A DNA stretch of 33,908 bases, taken from contig DCGP01000020.1 in assembly GCA_002314595.1 (NCBI GenBank), positions 169-34,076 of the forward strand. The letters are read 5' to 3'. The notes beneath the pieces are model-generated. The model did not search any database and was not told the DNA's origin. It was given only the letters and a program-made list of their open reading frames with translations. Numbering within the stretch: position 1 is the stretch's first letter; the number at the start of each line of letters is the position of its first letter. This document shows positions 16,468-25,212 of the stretch, one piece after another. The translations under genes were made by a program, and so were the position numbers. This DNA comes from Clostridiales bacterium UBA1775 (GTDB taxonomy: Bacteria; Bacillota; Clostridia; Monoglobales; Firm-18).

Positions 16468-18171
16468 ATGCCTAATTCACAAACATATCAAACAAACCAA
16501 ATGTCTGCTTCGTTAGGGCAAAAGGTTTTAAAGGAGTTTGAAGTTGAAACTCAAAATGCTATGGAAGAAACAACCAATCTGCTTATGGAGCTTTTAAAGG
16601 ATAATAAGGACACCGAATATGGTAAAAAATATGACTTTGCAGGTATTAAAACAATTGAGGACTATCAAAGGAAAGTGCCTGTTATTACATACGATAACAT
16701 TGCAGAGCCATTAGAAAGAATGTTAGAGGGCAAAAAGAATATTTTAACTGCATACGAATTTCACCATATGAACGAAACCTCAGGTACAGTCGGCAACCCA
16801 AAGGTAGTGCCTATGACAGAAAAGCAATCTAAGGTTTATGAGCGTTACAACTACCTGCTACCACTTGGGGTACTAATGAACGAGGTTGACAACGACTGGT
16901 TAAATGGCAGGGCCTTTTGCACATCAAGTGGTACTTGCAAAACAATGGACTCCGATATTACAGTAGGTGAAGCATCTGCTAAAATGGCAGACTATGTAAA
17001 AGGTGGTGCAGCAGCTGCCGACGCAATGATTAGAACAATGTATACTTCCCCTCTTGAAGGCTTGGCACCTGCACCAAAAACCGATACAAAGTATATTCAC
17101 ACACGCTTTGCACTAATGGACGGAGATGTGCGTGGTATTGTAACAGGCTTTTACAGTGTTATTGTGCTATATTTGCAATACCTTGCAGACAATTATGAGC
17201 TTTTAATTGAGGATATTGAAAAGGGTACAATCAATGAAGATATTATGATGCCTGACGATGTTAGGGCAAGTCTGTTAAGCAAAATTGAACCAATGCCCGA
17301 AAGAGCAAAGGAACTTCGTGAAATATTTAAAAATGGTGCAGACTTCCCATTTGTTAAAAAAATATGGCGTAATTTTAAATATATCCTTGGTGTTGGTGGA
17401 GACGGCTTCCAAGTATATGACAAGCTAATAAAAGAAAGATTTACAGGTGAAGGGGTTGCCAATCTTTATGCAGGTATTACTGCATCGGAAGGCTTATGGA
17501 CTGCACCGATTACCACAGAGGACACAAGCAGTGTTATTGTGCCACGTGCCGCCTTTATTGAATTTTTACCGGTGGAGGCCGGAGATGACTTTACAAAGTG
17601 CGTAACAATGGACAAGGTTGAAGTAGGCAAAATATACGAGCTTGTTATTACAAACCTAAGTGGTTTTTACAGATACCGTATGTCCGATGCAGTTAAAGTA
17701 ACCGGTTTTTACAACAACGCACCAAAGGTTGAGTTTATGTATCGTGTAAACCGTACAATTAACCTTGCAGAGGAAAAGACCACCGAAAAGGCATTGCAAA
17801 TTACAGTTGAAAAGGTTGCAGAGGAATTTGGATTTAATCTTGCAGATTTTTCTGTTTACCCTGACACATCTGTTACACCTAACAAGTATATATTTTTAAT
17901 TGAACCTACAAAGGAACAATATGACATAGATATGAAAAAGCTGCAAGAGTCCGTATTCAAGCACCTTTGTGAAGCAAACCCTGTATATTACGATTGCTAT
18001 GCAGACAAGTGGTTGGATATGCCTGATGTATATTTCTTACAACCTGAGACATCATTACTATATAGGGATATGATGGTTTTAAAAGGCGCTTCCCTTAACC
18101 AATTGAAGCCTGTAAGAGTAATTATGAACGAGACCCAAAGGAAATTCTTCTTTGCATTAAGGCAGGACTAA
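16468..18171 (+). CDS. GH3 auxin-responsive promoter family acyl-adenylating enzyme
   Basis: 567 aa, cytoplasmic. Belongs to the GH3 branch of the ANL adenylating superfamily, known in plants for joining acyl acids such as indole-acetate or jasmonate to amino acids; bacterial members are mostly uncharacterised. The nucleotide loop NETSGTVGNPKVVPMT is at residues 102-117; ITASEGLW and YRYRMSDAVKVTGFY are the other ATP-site blocks, followed by the short C-terminal lid domain. The start at 16468 has RBS AAAGGGAG; an earlier in-frame ATG at 16393 overlaps the promoter and is rejected. It is followed after one base by an amidohydrolase gene, suggesting a make-and-break pair for an amide. Substrate unknown. 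Confidence 0.85.
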   Translation: MPNSQTYQTNQMSASLGQKVLKEFEVETQNAMEETTNLLMELLKDNKDTEYGKKYDFAGIKTIEDYQRKVPVITYDNIAEPLERMLEGKKNILTAYEFHHMNETSGTVGNPKVVPMTEKQSKVYERYNYLLPLGVLMNEVDNDWLNGRAFCTSSGTCKTMDSDITVGEASAKMADYVKGGAAAADAMIRTMYTSPLEGLAPAPKTDTKYIHTRFALMDGDVRGIVTGFYSVIVLYLQYLADNYELLIEDIEKGTINEDIMMPDDVRASLLSKIEPMPERAKELREIFKNGADFPFVKKIWRNFKYILGVGGDGFQVYDKLIKERFTGEGVANLYAGITASEGLWTAPITTEDTSSVIVPRAAFIEFLPVEAGDDFTKCVTMDKVEVGKIYELVITNLSGFYRYRMSDAVKVTGFYNNAPKVEFMYRVNRTINLAEEKTTEKALQITVEKVAEEFGFNLADFSVYPDTSVTPNKYIFLIEPTKEQYDIDMKKLQESVFKHLCEANPVYYDCYADKWLDMPDVYFLQPETSLLYRDMMVLKGASLNQLKPVRVIMNETQRKFFFALRQD

Positions 18172-18172
18172 T

Positions 18173-19774
18173 ATGAACAGAAAAATATATTATAACGGAA
18201 GAATTTATACGGCAGAGGCTGAAAACGCCACTGCTATGGTTATTGAAAACGGTAAATTTGTGTATGTAGGCACAGACCAAAAGGCATTGGAATATGGCGA
18301 CGGCATTGACCTTAAAGGTCAGTGCGTTATACCGGGGCTTATAGATTCCCACTGTCATTTAACCAACGGATTTTTTATTGATGAAAACAAGTTTATATTC
18401 TTTGACGAGGAAATTAACATTAAAGAGTTTTCAAAACAGCTTAAAGCTATTAAAAGTTCCGAAGCCTATGGGGATAATTCACAGGTTCTTGCAATGGGCA
18501 TTAACCTTTCTAAAACCAAGATTACTGCCAAGGACATTGACAAAATAATTGACGAAAAACCTGTTTTTGTGTTCTCCTTTGACGGCCATGCTCTTGTGCT
18601 AAACAGCTGTGCTATGGAGCTTGTAGGAATTAACAGAGACACCAAAGACCCTGAGGGTGGGCAGTTTGAAAGGTTTGAGAACGGTGAGCCTAACGGTGTG
18701 GTTGTTGAAATACCTGCCCTATTGATATGTCAACCGTATATTGATATGAAGCCTGCAAAAAATGTTGTTTTGCGTAACAAGAAAATTATTGAAGGCATCT
18801 ATAATTATTATGGATTTACATCAGTTTTTGATGCGTCTACTGTTTGCAGTGAAAATACTGAAATTTTAGATTTATTATGTGATAAATCCTTAAAAGACCA
18901 ACAAACCCTTAACTACTTCACAAGCTTTTGCTATCGTGAAGCAGATGATATGAATGTGGAAAAGGCACTAAAACTAATGAATGAGCAAAAGGCAAAATAC
19001 ACTACGGAAAGCGTGTTTCCAACTACCTTAAAGCTTATTGAGGACGGAACGGTAGAGGAGCATACTGCCTCATTAAATAAGCCATATAATGACCAGCCTG
19101 AAAATAGTGGAACGTCATTTTTCACAACCGATGAAATTGTGAAAATTGCAAAGCCTTTTACAGATGAGGGCTACAACATTCACATTCACGCAATTGGGGA
19201 TAAGGCAACAGATAATGTTATTTTTGCCTATGACAAGCTTGGTAATATAAAGGGTACTAAAACCATTGCTCACAATCAACTATTTTCAAGTGAAGGTATG
19301 GAAGCACTTTTGAAAAACAAGGATATATTTTTCCAAACCACTCCTGCTTGGGTAATGACAGACCCATACACAAAGGATTATTTAGGCGAAGATTTATATA
19401 ACAACCAATTCCCTCTTGGCACAGCTTCAAAAAGTGGCATTAAAATAGCCTTTGGGTGCGACACAGTTGCTAACGAAACAGTCCAAAATCCGTTTTTGGG
19501 AATGTACTGTGCTACCACAAGGGGAAATGACGAAACAACATTTCCAACCCAAGACCAGCAAATTACCTTGGAGGAAGCATTTTACGGCTATACCATAAAC
19601 GGAGCAAGGTTGCTTGGTGCAGATAGCTTTATCGGTAGCATAAAAGAGGGTAAAAACGCTGACTTTGTAATAATTGACAAGGATTTGTTTGAATGTTCAC
19701 AGGAACAGTTAAAGGAAATCAATGTAATAAAGACATTTTACAATGGCAAAGAAATTTACAGTAAAGAGGAATAA
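18173..19774 (+). CDS. YtcJ-like metal-dependent amidohydrolase (amidohydrolase 3 family)
   Basis: 533 aa, no signal peptide. The N-terminal beta-sandwich (about 1-50) leads to GLIDSHCHL with metal ligands H60 and H62; HIHAIGDKATD carries the second histidine pair, and FGCDTVAN the barrel-end aspartate; the sequence closes with GSIKEGKNADFVIID, which returns to the small domain. Members hydrolyse amide-type bonds, for instance N-acyl amino acids, carbamates or ureides. One base separates it from the GH3-family gene and two bases from araC. The substrate is unknown; the pairing suggests an N-acyl compound. Confidence 0.87.
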   Translation: MNRKIYYNGRIYTAEAENATAMVIENGKFVYVGTDQKALEYGDGIDLKGQCVIPGLIDSHCHLTNGFFIDENKFIFFDEEINIKEFSKQLKAIKSSEAYGDNSQVLAMGINLSKTKITAKDIDKIIDEKPVFVFSFDGHALVLNSCAMELVGINRDTKDPEGGQFERFENGEPNGVVVEIPALLICQPYIDMKPAKNVVLRNKKIIEGIYNYYGFTSVFDASTVCSENTEILDLLCDKSLKDQQTLNYFTSFCYREADDMNVEKALKLMNEQKAKYTTESVFPTTLKLIEDGTVEEHTASLNKPYNDQPENSGTSFFTTDEIVKIAKPFTDEGYNIHIHAIGDKATDNVIFAYDKLGNIKGTKTIAHNQLFSSEGMEALLKNKDIFFQTTPAWVMTDPYTKDYLGEDLYNNQFPLGTASKSGIKIAFGCDTVANETVQNPFLGMYCATTRGNDETTFPTQDQQITLEEAFYGYTINGARLLGADSFIGSIKEGKNADFVIIDKDLFECSQEQLKEINVIKTFYNGKEIYSKEE

Positions 19775-19776
19775 TT

Positions 19777-20712
19777 ATGAGTGAATTGTATCCTAAAACC
19801 CTTGAAAACAGCAAAAGAGTTAATTGCACAGAGGACTTCTTTTTTGCAGATAGGGATTTTAGCACCATAAGGCCCATACTTTTTAACGAATATGAAATAG
19901 GAATGCACCACCACGATTTTTATGAAATAAACATCGTACTTTCAGGCAAGGGCGTTCATTATATCGAACAAAAACTTTATCAGGTTAAAAAGGGAGATGC
20001 CTTTGTTATCCCTCCGGGTCTTAACCATGGGTACTATAATTTAGAGCATTTACAAGTATATCACATACTTGTAAGCAAAAGATTTATCAGCAAATACAAC
20101 ATAGAGCTTAACAGCTTAGATGGATTTTTCCCTTTGTTTAACATTCAGCCGATTATTCGTGTTAACACAGATTACAGCTTCTTTTTAAAGCTTTCCAGCG
20201 AGGATATTGCCGACCTAAACCCTTTGCTTTCAAGCTTTTTAAGAATTTATACAGAGGACGAAAGGTACGCAAATGAAAACGACCTTTTGCAATGTGCAAA
20301 AGGTCTTGAAATAATTATTCAACTTTGTAAGCTTTACAAAAAGAACATTTCAACAAAGGAAAAGGCTCTTAAATTAGGCACAAAAAACAACGCCTTTGTA
20401 GAAAGCTTAAAATTTATTTATGATAATTACAGTCAAAAATTATCGGCAGTTTTTCTTGCAAAAAATGCTAATATGTCCTATTCTGCATACGACAGAATGT
20501 TTAAAAAGATATTAGGCATTTCCCCAATGGAATTTGTAATCAACCACAGAATAACCATAGCAAAGGAGCTTTTGAAATCCACAGACCTTTCCATTACGGA
20601 AATTGCTATGCAAACAGGCTTTTATGACAGTTCACACTTTAACAAAATGTTTATTAAACAGGTTAAAATTTGTCCGTCAGATTACAGATTATCCAAAAGG
20701 CAAGCTATTTAG
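19777..20712 (+). CDS. AraC family transcriptional regulator with cupin sensor domain
   Basis: 311 aa. The N-terminal cupin has HHHDFYEINIVLSGKG and GDAFVIPPGLNHGYY, the usual small-molecule pocket. The C-terminal 100 residues hold two helix-turn-helix motifs: AVFLAKNANMSYSAYDRMFKK and the conserved ITEIAMQTGFYDSSHFNKMF. RBS AGAGGA is at the end of the amidohydrolase gene. As the last gene of its operon it probably controls the operon, the divergent sugar operon, or both. The palindrome at 16413-16436 is not a typical AraC direct repeat, so that link is weak. Confidence 0.93.
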   Translation: MSELYPKTLENSKRVNCTEDFFFADRDFSTIRPILFNEYEIGMHHHDFYEINIVLSGKGVHYIEQKLYQVKKGDAFVIPPGLNHGYYNLEHLQVYHILVSKRFISKYNIELNSLDGFFPLFNIQPIIRVNTDYSFFLKLSSEDIADLNPLLSSFLRIYTEDERYANENDLLQCAKGLEIIIQLCKLYKKNISTKEKALKLGTKNNAFVESLKFIYDNYSQKLSAVFLAKNANMSYSAYDRMFKKILGISPMEFVINHRITIAKELLKSTDLSITEIAMQTGFYDSSHFNKMFIKQVKICPSDYRLSKRQAI

Positions 20713-20751
20713 TTAACTGCCTTGCAATATTATCCAATACTTCTATTACAG

Positions 20752-20785
20752 ACACCACATATTCAGTTGTGGTGTTTTCTTTTAT
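20752..20785 (+). terminator. Terminator after araC
   Basis: ACACCACA (20752-20759) pairs with TGTGGTGT (20768-20775), followed by TTTCTTTTATT. The T-run is only on the plus strand, although the convergent S11 gene ends at 20785. Confidence 0.82.
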
Positions 20786-22086
20786 TATCTAAAATTAGTT
20801 ATCCTTGTTGCTCTCTTGCGTCTTCTTCGTCTTTTTTTGTTTTTGTTAATTGAGTTTAAAATAAGCACAATAATTATTGCAATAAAGCAACCGATTGAAA
20901 TTAAAATAATTTTAATTGCCTTTAACCCAAAGAACCAACTAATTCCACTAAATATTGTTTTAAAAATACTGCGTCTGGAATTGTCTGTTGCAAGTAAATT
21001 GATTTCGCCAACTATGTTGCCGTTATAGGTATAAACTGCCTTTGCAACCACATCGCCCTTTTTGATAGGTGCAGAAACAGGGTCGTCAATCAATATTTTA
21101 CGCTCTACATTTTCGCTTGTATCATTGTCAAGCACAAGTGCCTTTAAGGTCTTTTCAGACTCTAACAGCATCTTGTTTTTACCCCATTGGTTTTTAAGAT
21201 TTGCTTCGTAAAGCAAGTCCCCCTTTTTAGTAATTGTAACTGTTGAATACTTGTCAAAGCCGTAGTTAAACATCTTAACTGCATCGGTCATAGCACAGTT
21301 TTTGTTATCCCTTTTAGGAGCATCAAGGACAATTGCCACAAGCTCCTTTGTGCCCTTTGCAGCCGATGAAATAACGGAATATCCACCATAGGTTGTTGAG
21401 GAACTAACCCCTGCTGTTGCATAGTCATAATAGTAATCAAGATAAATATATCTGCTCATTAAGTGGTTTTTAGTCCAAATAACCCGTTCACTTGATTTAT
21501 CTGTTGCAGGTAATGTAACACTTTTCTGCGAAATGTACGGATAAAGCTTTTTACTGCTGTAATATGCTCTGTAAAGCTTTAACAAATCCTCTGCTGTGGT
21601 GTACTGCTTTTCATTTTCCTTGCCTGTTACATTTTCAAAGTGAGTGTTTACCATACCAAGCCCCTTGGCATAGTCATTCATTCGTGCAACAAATTCCTTT
21701 TCGCCACCATAGGTAAGAGCAACAGCAATGGCTGCATCATTGGCTTGTCCCATTAACATTCCATATATTAAATCCCCTGATGTAAGACGCTCTCCACCTT
21801 CTAAATCCATAACGGTTTCGGTATAATCTGTATATTTTTTAATATCACCGGGAACTTTAACAGACTTGTCTGCACCAAATATTTTAAAGGCAGTGTATGC
21901 TGTCATAAGTTTTGTCAATTCTGCAGGTGCAACCTTAAAATCTTGATTTTTGGAATACAAGGTTTGCTGGCTTTTAAGAGAAGCCAAAACTACTGAATTG
22001 GCATCAACCTCAATGTCTGCATAGCATACTGTTATTGAGGTTAACATAACAACAATGATACATATAACGGAAACAAATTTTTTCAC
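20785..22086 (-). CDS. Membrane-anchored S11 (DacF-like) peptidase homologue lacking the catalytic motifs
   Basis: 433 aa. Order: signal peptide (about 1-23, MKKF...CYA), S11 penicillin-binding fold (about 25-260), a C-terminal beta domain, a transmembrane helix (about 390-412), and a 20-residue basic tail with KRRRRRKR. This is the layout of D-Ala-D-Ala carboxypeptidases. The active site is altered everywhere: the SxxK motif reads PAELTK with E56 in the serine position (K59 kept), SxN reads Q114-A-N116, and KTG reads V227-S-S. The frame is open and the fold motifs around these sites are kept, so it looks like a selected pseudoenzyme and not a decayed gene. It has its own promoter downstream of the SpoIVFB-like gene. 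A non-catalytic cell-wall or scaffold role is inferred. Confidence 0.85.
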   Translation of the reverse strand: MKKFVSVICIIVVMLTSITVCYADIEVDANSVVLASLKSQQTLYSKNQDFKVAPAELTKLMTAYTAFKIFGADKSVKVPGDIKKYTDYTETVMDLEGGERLTSGDLIYGMLMGQANDAAIAVALTYGGEKEFVARMNDYAKGLGMVNTHFENVTGKENEKQYTTAEDLLKLYRAYYSSKKLYPYISQKSVTLPATDKSSERVIWTKNHLMSRYIYLDYYYDYATAGVSSSTTYGGYSVISSAAKGTKELVAIVLDAPKRDNKNCAMTDAVKMFNYGFDKYSTVTITKKGDLLYEANLKNQWGKNKMLLESEKTLKALVLDNDTSENVERKILIDDPVSAPIKKGDVVAKAVYTYNGNIVGEINLLATDNSRRSIFKTIFSGISWFFGLKAIKIILISIGCFIAIIIVLILNSINKNKKRRRRRKRATRITNFR

Positions 22087-22136
22087 ATTTTCACCGTCCT
22101 TCTAACATACTTACCCATAATATTACTTATAAATAT

Positions 22137-22165
22137 ATTATACGATAAAATGCTACATTAGTCAA
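22137..22165 (-). promoter_or_regulatory. Sigma-A promoter of the S11 homologue gene
   Basis: On the minus strand TTGACT (22165-22160), overlapping the last codons of the M50 protease gene, is 17 bases from TATAAT (22142-22137). The gene is thus likely expressed in vegetative cells and not only with the SpoIVF-like genes. Confidence 0.8.
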
Positions 22166-22997
22166 TTATTTTTCCGTCTCTTAATAAACCTTCCAAAAGC
22201 TGGGTTTCTGTTAGTGTTCCAACTAATTTTCCGTTATTATCCACCACATTTATTATTGAGTATTTTTCGCTGTTTATCATATTTGCAATGGTTTTAGGGT
22301 TGCTTTTTGCATTGGCAATTATCAGTTGTCCCTTTGCCTTGCCTTTTTCAAGCTTTTGCTTACTGTATAAAATATCCTTTAAAAATATTAAATCCGACCT
22401 TTTTTGCTCTGCTGTAATATTGGCAATTAAAAATGCAGAAATCAAAATCATTGAAAAATTAAACCTTGCAATATACAAAAAATATGTGCCTAAAACACCC
22501 AAAATTACTGATGTTAAAACAGTAAAAATTAAAGTAATTTTAGTGCCTTTAATTCTACCGAACCTATGGACAAAAAGACTTTGCAATATTCTGCCACCGT
22601 CTAAGGGCATAGCAGGTAAAAGGTTAAATATCCCCATAACCAAGCTTGATGTTACTAAATAATCCCTATAACTTCCCCTGTATACACAGTAAATAATATA
22701 AGCAAATAGGAAGTTAAACAAAGGCCCTGAAATGAAAATAATAAACTTGTGCTTTAAAGGGCTTTTGTGAATGTCGTTGACATCGGCAGTTACCCCAAAG
22801 GGCAAAATTTCTACATAATTAACCCCTGCCCCAAGGCGATTTATTGCTAAAATATGAGCAAATTCGTGCATAATTGCAACTGCATAAAGAATGACAAGCT
22901 CAATGGTAAAATGCTGAAAAATCCCAAGTATTACAAGGAAAAAGGAGGATAAATGTATTCGTAATTTACCAAATTTAAGATGCCTTGGTATTTTCAT
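22158..22997 (-). CDS. M50 site-2 protease family (SpoIVFB-like) intramembrane metalloprotease
   Basis: 279 aa, polytopic. Zinc motif H44-E-x2-H48 (MHEFAHIL) in an early helix and the third ligand D133 in AMPLDGGRIL. The C-terminal 60 residues (after about 215) resemble part of a CBS domain (INVVDNNGKLVGTLTE), as in SpoIVFB. SpoIVFB cleaves pro-sigma-K inside the membrane during sporulation; that role is suggested by the preceding SpoIVFA-like gene, with which it overlaps by 23 bases, and by the adjoining TIGR03960 gene. Other site-2 protease roles are possible. Confidence 0.85.
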   Translation of the reverse strand: MKIPRHLKFGKLRIHLSSFFLVILGIFQHFTIELVILYAVAIMHEFAHILAINRLGAGVNYVEILPFGVTADVNDIHKSPLKHKFIIFISGPLFNFLFAYIIYCVYRGSYRDYLVTSSLVMGIFNLLPAMPLDGGRILQSLFVHRFGRIKGTKITLIFTVLTSVILGVLGTYFLYIARFNFSMILISAFLIANITAEQKRSDLIFLKDILYSKQKLEKGKAKGQLIIANAKSNPKTIANMINSEKYSIINVVDNNGKLVGTLTETQLLEGLLRDGKIID

Positions 22998-23256
22998 CCT
23001 TGGTTATCCCTTTCCACAAGTCAATAATTTTTTCTTTTATTTCATTGCCTGTTGCCTTGTAATCTACTGTGTAGGTAACAAACGCCTTAATCCTTTGGGA
23101 AATCAGCTTTGCAGTATCTGTCTTTAAACAGCTTATCCCAAAAATCATCAAAAAAATAAGAGAGCAAGCTATTGCCTGACGAATAAATTTTGTTTTAAAA
23201 TCAAGCTTTTTCTCTGCTTTCCCTATACTGTTTATGCGCCTTTTGTACCTTTCCAT
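22975..23256 (-). CDS. Short SpoIVFA-like single-pass membrane protein
   Basis: 93 aa from the ATG at 23256, which has GGAGGGG seven bases upstream; a TTG further upstream is rejected because it lies inside that RBS. A basic N-terminus (about 1-30) precedes one transmembrane helix (about 30-47) and a 45-residue extracytoplasmic part. It corresponds by position and topology to the N-terminal half of SpoIVFA, which anchors and inhibits SpoIVFB, but the LytM/M23 domain of full SpoIVFA is missing. There is no frameshift evidence, as the gene overlaps the protease gene by 23 bases. Function inferred from context only. Confidence 0.65.
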   Translation of the reverse strand: MERYKRRINSIGKAEKKLDFKTKFIRQAIACSLIFLMIFGISCLKTDTAKLISQRIKAFVTYTVDYKATGNEIKEKIIDLWKGITKDENTKAS

Positions 23257-23311
23257 TTTTATCCCCTCCAACAGCCTTTATACAATATATTATTTCTTAA
23301 TTTAAAATATG

Positions 23312-23340
23312 TTGAAATTTTCTTGATTTTAGTGTATTAT
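23312..23340 (+). promoter_or_regulatory. Promoter of the TIGR03960 radical SAM gene
   Basis: TTGAAA at 23312-23317, 17-base spacer, TATTAT at 23335-23340. The transcript start would be near 23347, a few bases before the GAAAGGA RBS at 23355-23361. Confidence 0.65.
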
Positions 23341-23370
23341 ATTAGTATATTTATTGAAAGGACAACTACT

Positions 23371-25212
23371 ATGGATATAAACAGCTTGCTTGGCAAGGTT
23401 GAAAAACCCGGCAGATATACAGGTGGCGAATGGGGAAGCGTCATTAAAGACCCTGATGATGTAGATATACGCTTTGCATTTTGCTTTCCGGATACATACG
23501 AAATAGGAATGAGCCATTTAGGTATGAAAATACTTTACGGTATTCTAAATGAAAGAAAGGACACTTATTGCGAAAGAGTATTTGCCCCTTGGGACGATAT
23601 GGAAAAGCAAATGAGGGAAAACAATGTGCCTTTGTTTGCGTTGGAAACCAAAGACCCTATTAACACATTTGACTTTATAGGCTTTACATTACAATACGAA
23701 ATGAGCTATTCAAATGTACTTAATATGCTTGACCTTGCAAATGTGCCAATAGAGGCAAAGGACAGAGGAGAAAATGACCCATTTGTATGTGGTGGTGGCC
23801 CTTGTGCATATAATGCAGAGCCTATTGCTGATATTTTTGACTTCTTTATGATGGGCGAAGGGGAAGAAATGATGATGGACATTATGGACGCCTACAAGGA
23901 GCACAAGAAAAATGGTGGCACAAGAAGAGAATACCTTGAAAAAATTGCAGAAATTGACGGAATATACGTGCCGTCATTTTATTATGTAGAATATAACCAA
24001 GACGGAACAATTGAGTCAATACTTCGTAACAACGAATATGCAAAACCTCAGGTTACCAAAAGAGTAATCGCCGATATGGACAAGGTGTATTACCCAACCA
24101 ACTTCATTGTACCTAATATTGAAATTGTTCACGACAGAATTATGCTTGAAGTTTTTAGAGGCTGCACACGAGGTTGTCGCTTCTGCCAAGCAGGTATGGT
24201 GTACCGTCCGGTAAGGCAGAAATCTGCCGAAAGGCTTACAGACCTTGCTAAGGAAATGCTTAAAAACACAGGGTATGAGGAAATTTCACTTACATCACTT
24301 TCAACATCAGATTACGACCAATTGCCATGCCTATGCGATAACTTAATTAAAATGACCGAAAACACCCACGTTAACTTATCGCTACCCTCACTTCGTATTG
24401 ACAACTTTTCATTAGAACTAATGGAAAGAATACGCCACAAGGGGTTAACCTTTGCCCCGGAGGCAGGTAGTCAAAGGTTGCGTGATGTTATCAACAAAAA
24501 CATTACAGAGGAAGATATTAAATCCTCAACATCCTTGGCATTTAACGGAGGATACAATGCAGTTAAGCTATACTTTATGATGGGCTTACCGACTGAAACA
24601 GATGAGGATATTATCGGAATTTCCGACCTTGCGTCAACTGTTGCAGACCAATATTTTGCAGTGCCTAAAAATATCCGTACAAGTGGGTTGCGTATTACTG
24701 TCAGCACCTCTTGTTTTGTGCCAAAGCCATTTACTCCCTTCCAATGGGAGCCTATGGACAGTATGGAAAGCTTGGAGCGTAAGCAGGATTTATTAAAGAG
24801 CAAAATCCGTTCCCACTCTATTAAATACAACTGGCACGATGCAGAGGTTAGTTACCTTGAAGCAGTGTTTGCAAGGGGCGACCGTAGGCTTAACAAGGTG
24901 CTTATAGAGGCTCAAAAGCGTGGTATGAAGTTTGATGGTTGGGCAGAATTTTTTAACTTTGAAAAGTGGATTGAAGTTTTTAATGACTGTGGAATAGACC
25001 CTGATTTTTATGCACTTCGCAAAAGAGAATATGACGAAATATTACCTTGGGACCACATTAGTGTAGGCGTAACAAAGGAATTTATGATTAGAGAAAGCAA
25101 AAAGGCACACAGCGAAGAAACTACCCCTCAATGCAGGGAAAAGTGCAGTGGTTGTGGTGCTAACAGATACGGAGGTGATGTTTGTGCAAACTATTTTAAG
25201 AGCGACCTTTAA
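23371..25212 (+). CDS. TIGR03960 family B12-binding-type radical SAM protein
   Basis: 613 aa. The N-terminal 150 residues form a cobalamin-binding-like Rossmann region (FAFCFPDTYEIGMSHLGMKIL), then the radical SAM barrel with C265-x3-C269-x2-C272 (RGCTRGCRFC), and TFAPEAGSQRLRDVINK. The C-terminus has clustered cysteines (CREKCSGCGANRYGGDVC). Start at 23371 follows RBS GAAAGGA; an upstream in-frame ATG at 23323 lies within the promoter. In Clostridia it is regularly followed by TIGR03936 and often by ribonuclease G and rplU; here the latter two are replaced by bactofilin and ruvB. The reaction is not established. Confidence 0.9.
   Translation: MDINSLLGKVEKPGRYTGGEWGSVIKDPDDVDIRFAFCFPDTYEIGMSHLGMKILYGILNERKDTYCERVFAPWDDMEKQMRENNVPLFALETKDPINTFDFIGFTLQYEMSYSNVLNMLDLANVPIEAKDRGENDPFVCGGGPCAYNAEPIADIFDFFMMGEGEEMMMDIMDAYKEHKKNGGTRREYLEKIAEIDGIYVPSFYYVEYNQDGTIESILRNNEYAKPQVTKRVIADMDKVYYPTNFIVPNIEIVHDRIMLEVFRGCTRGCRFCQAGMVYRPVRQKSAERLTDLAKEMLKNTGYEEISLTSLSTSDYDQLPCLCDNLIKMTENTHVNLSLPSLRIDNFSLELMERIRHKGLTFAPEAGSQRLRDVINKNITEEDIKSSTSLAFNGGYNAVKLYFMMGLPTETDEDIIGISDLASTVADQYFAVPKNIRTSGLRITVSTSCFVPKPFTPFQWEPMDSMESLERKQDLLKSKIRSHSIKYNWHDAEVSYLEAVFARGDRRLNKVLIEAQKRGMKFDGWAEFFNFEKWIEVFNDCGIDPDFYALRKREYDEILPWDHISVGVTKEFMIRESKKAHSEETTPQCREKCSGCGANRYGGDVCANYFKSDL

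Noticed and set aside
20785..22086. Calling the S11 homologue a pseudogene
   Set aside because: The frame, signal peptide, anchor, RBS and promoter are intact; only catalytic residues differ, which fits a pseudoenzyme better than gene decay.
24471..24830. 119-codon minus-strand frame within the radical SAM gene
   Set aside because: Antisense shadow of a conserved gene, with no supporting signals.
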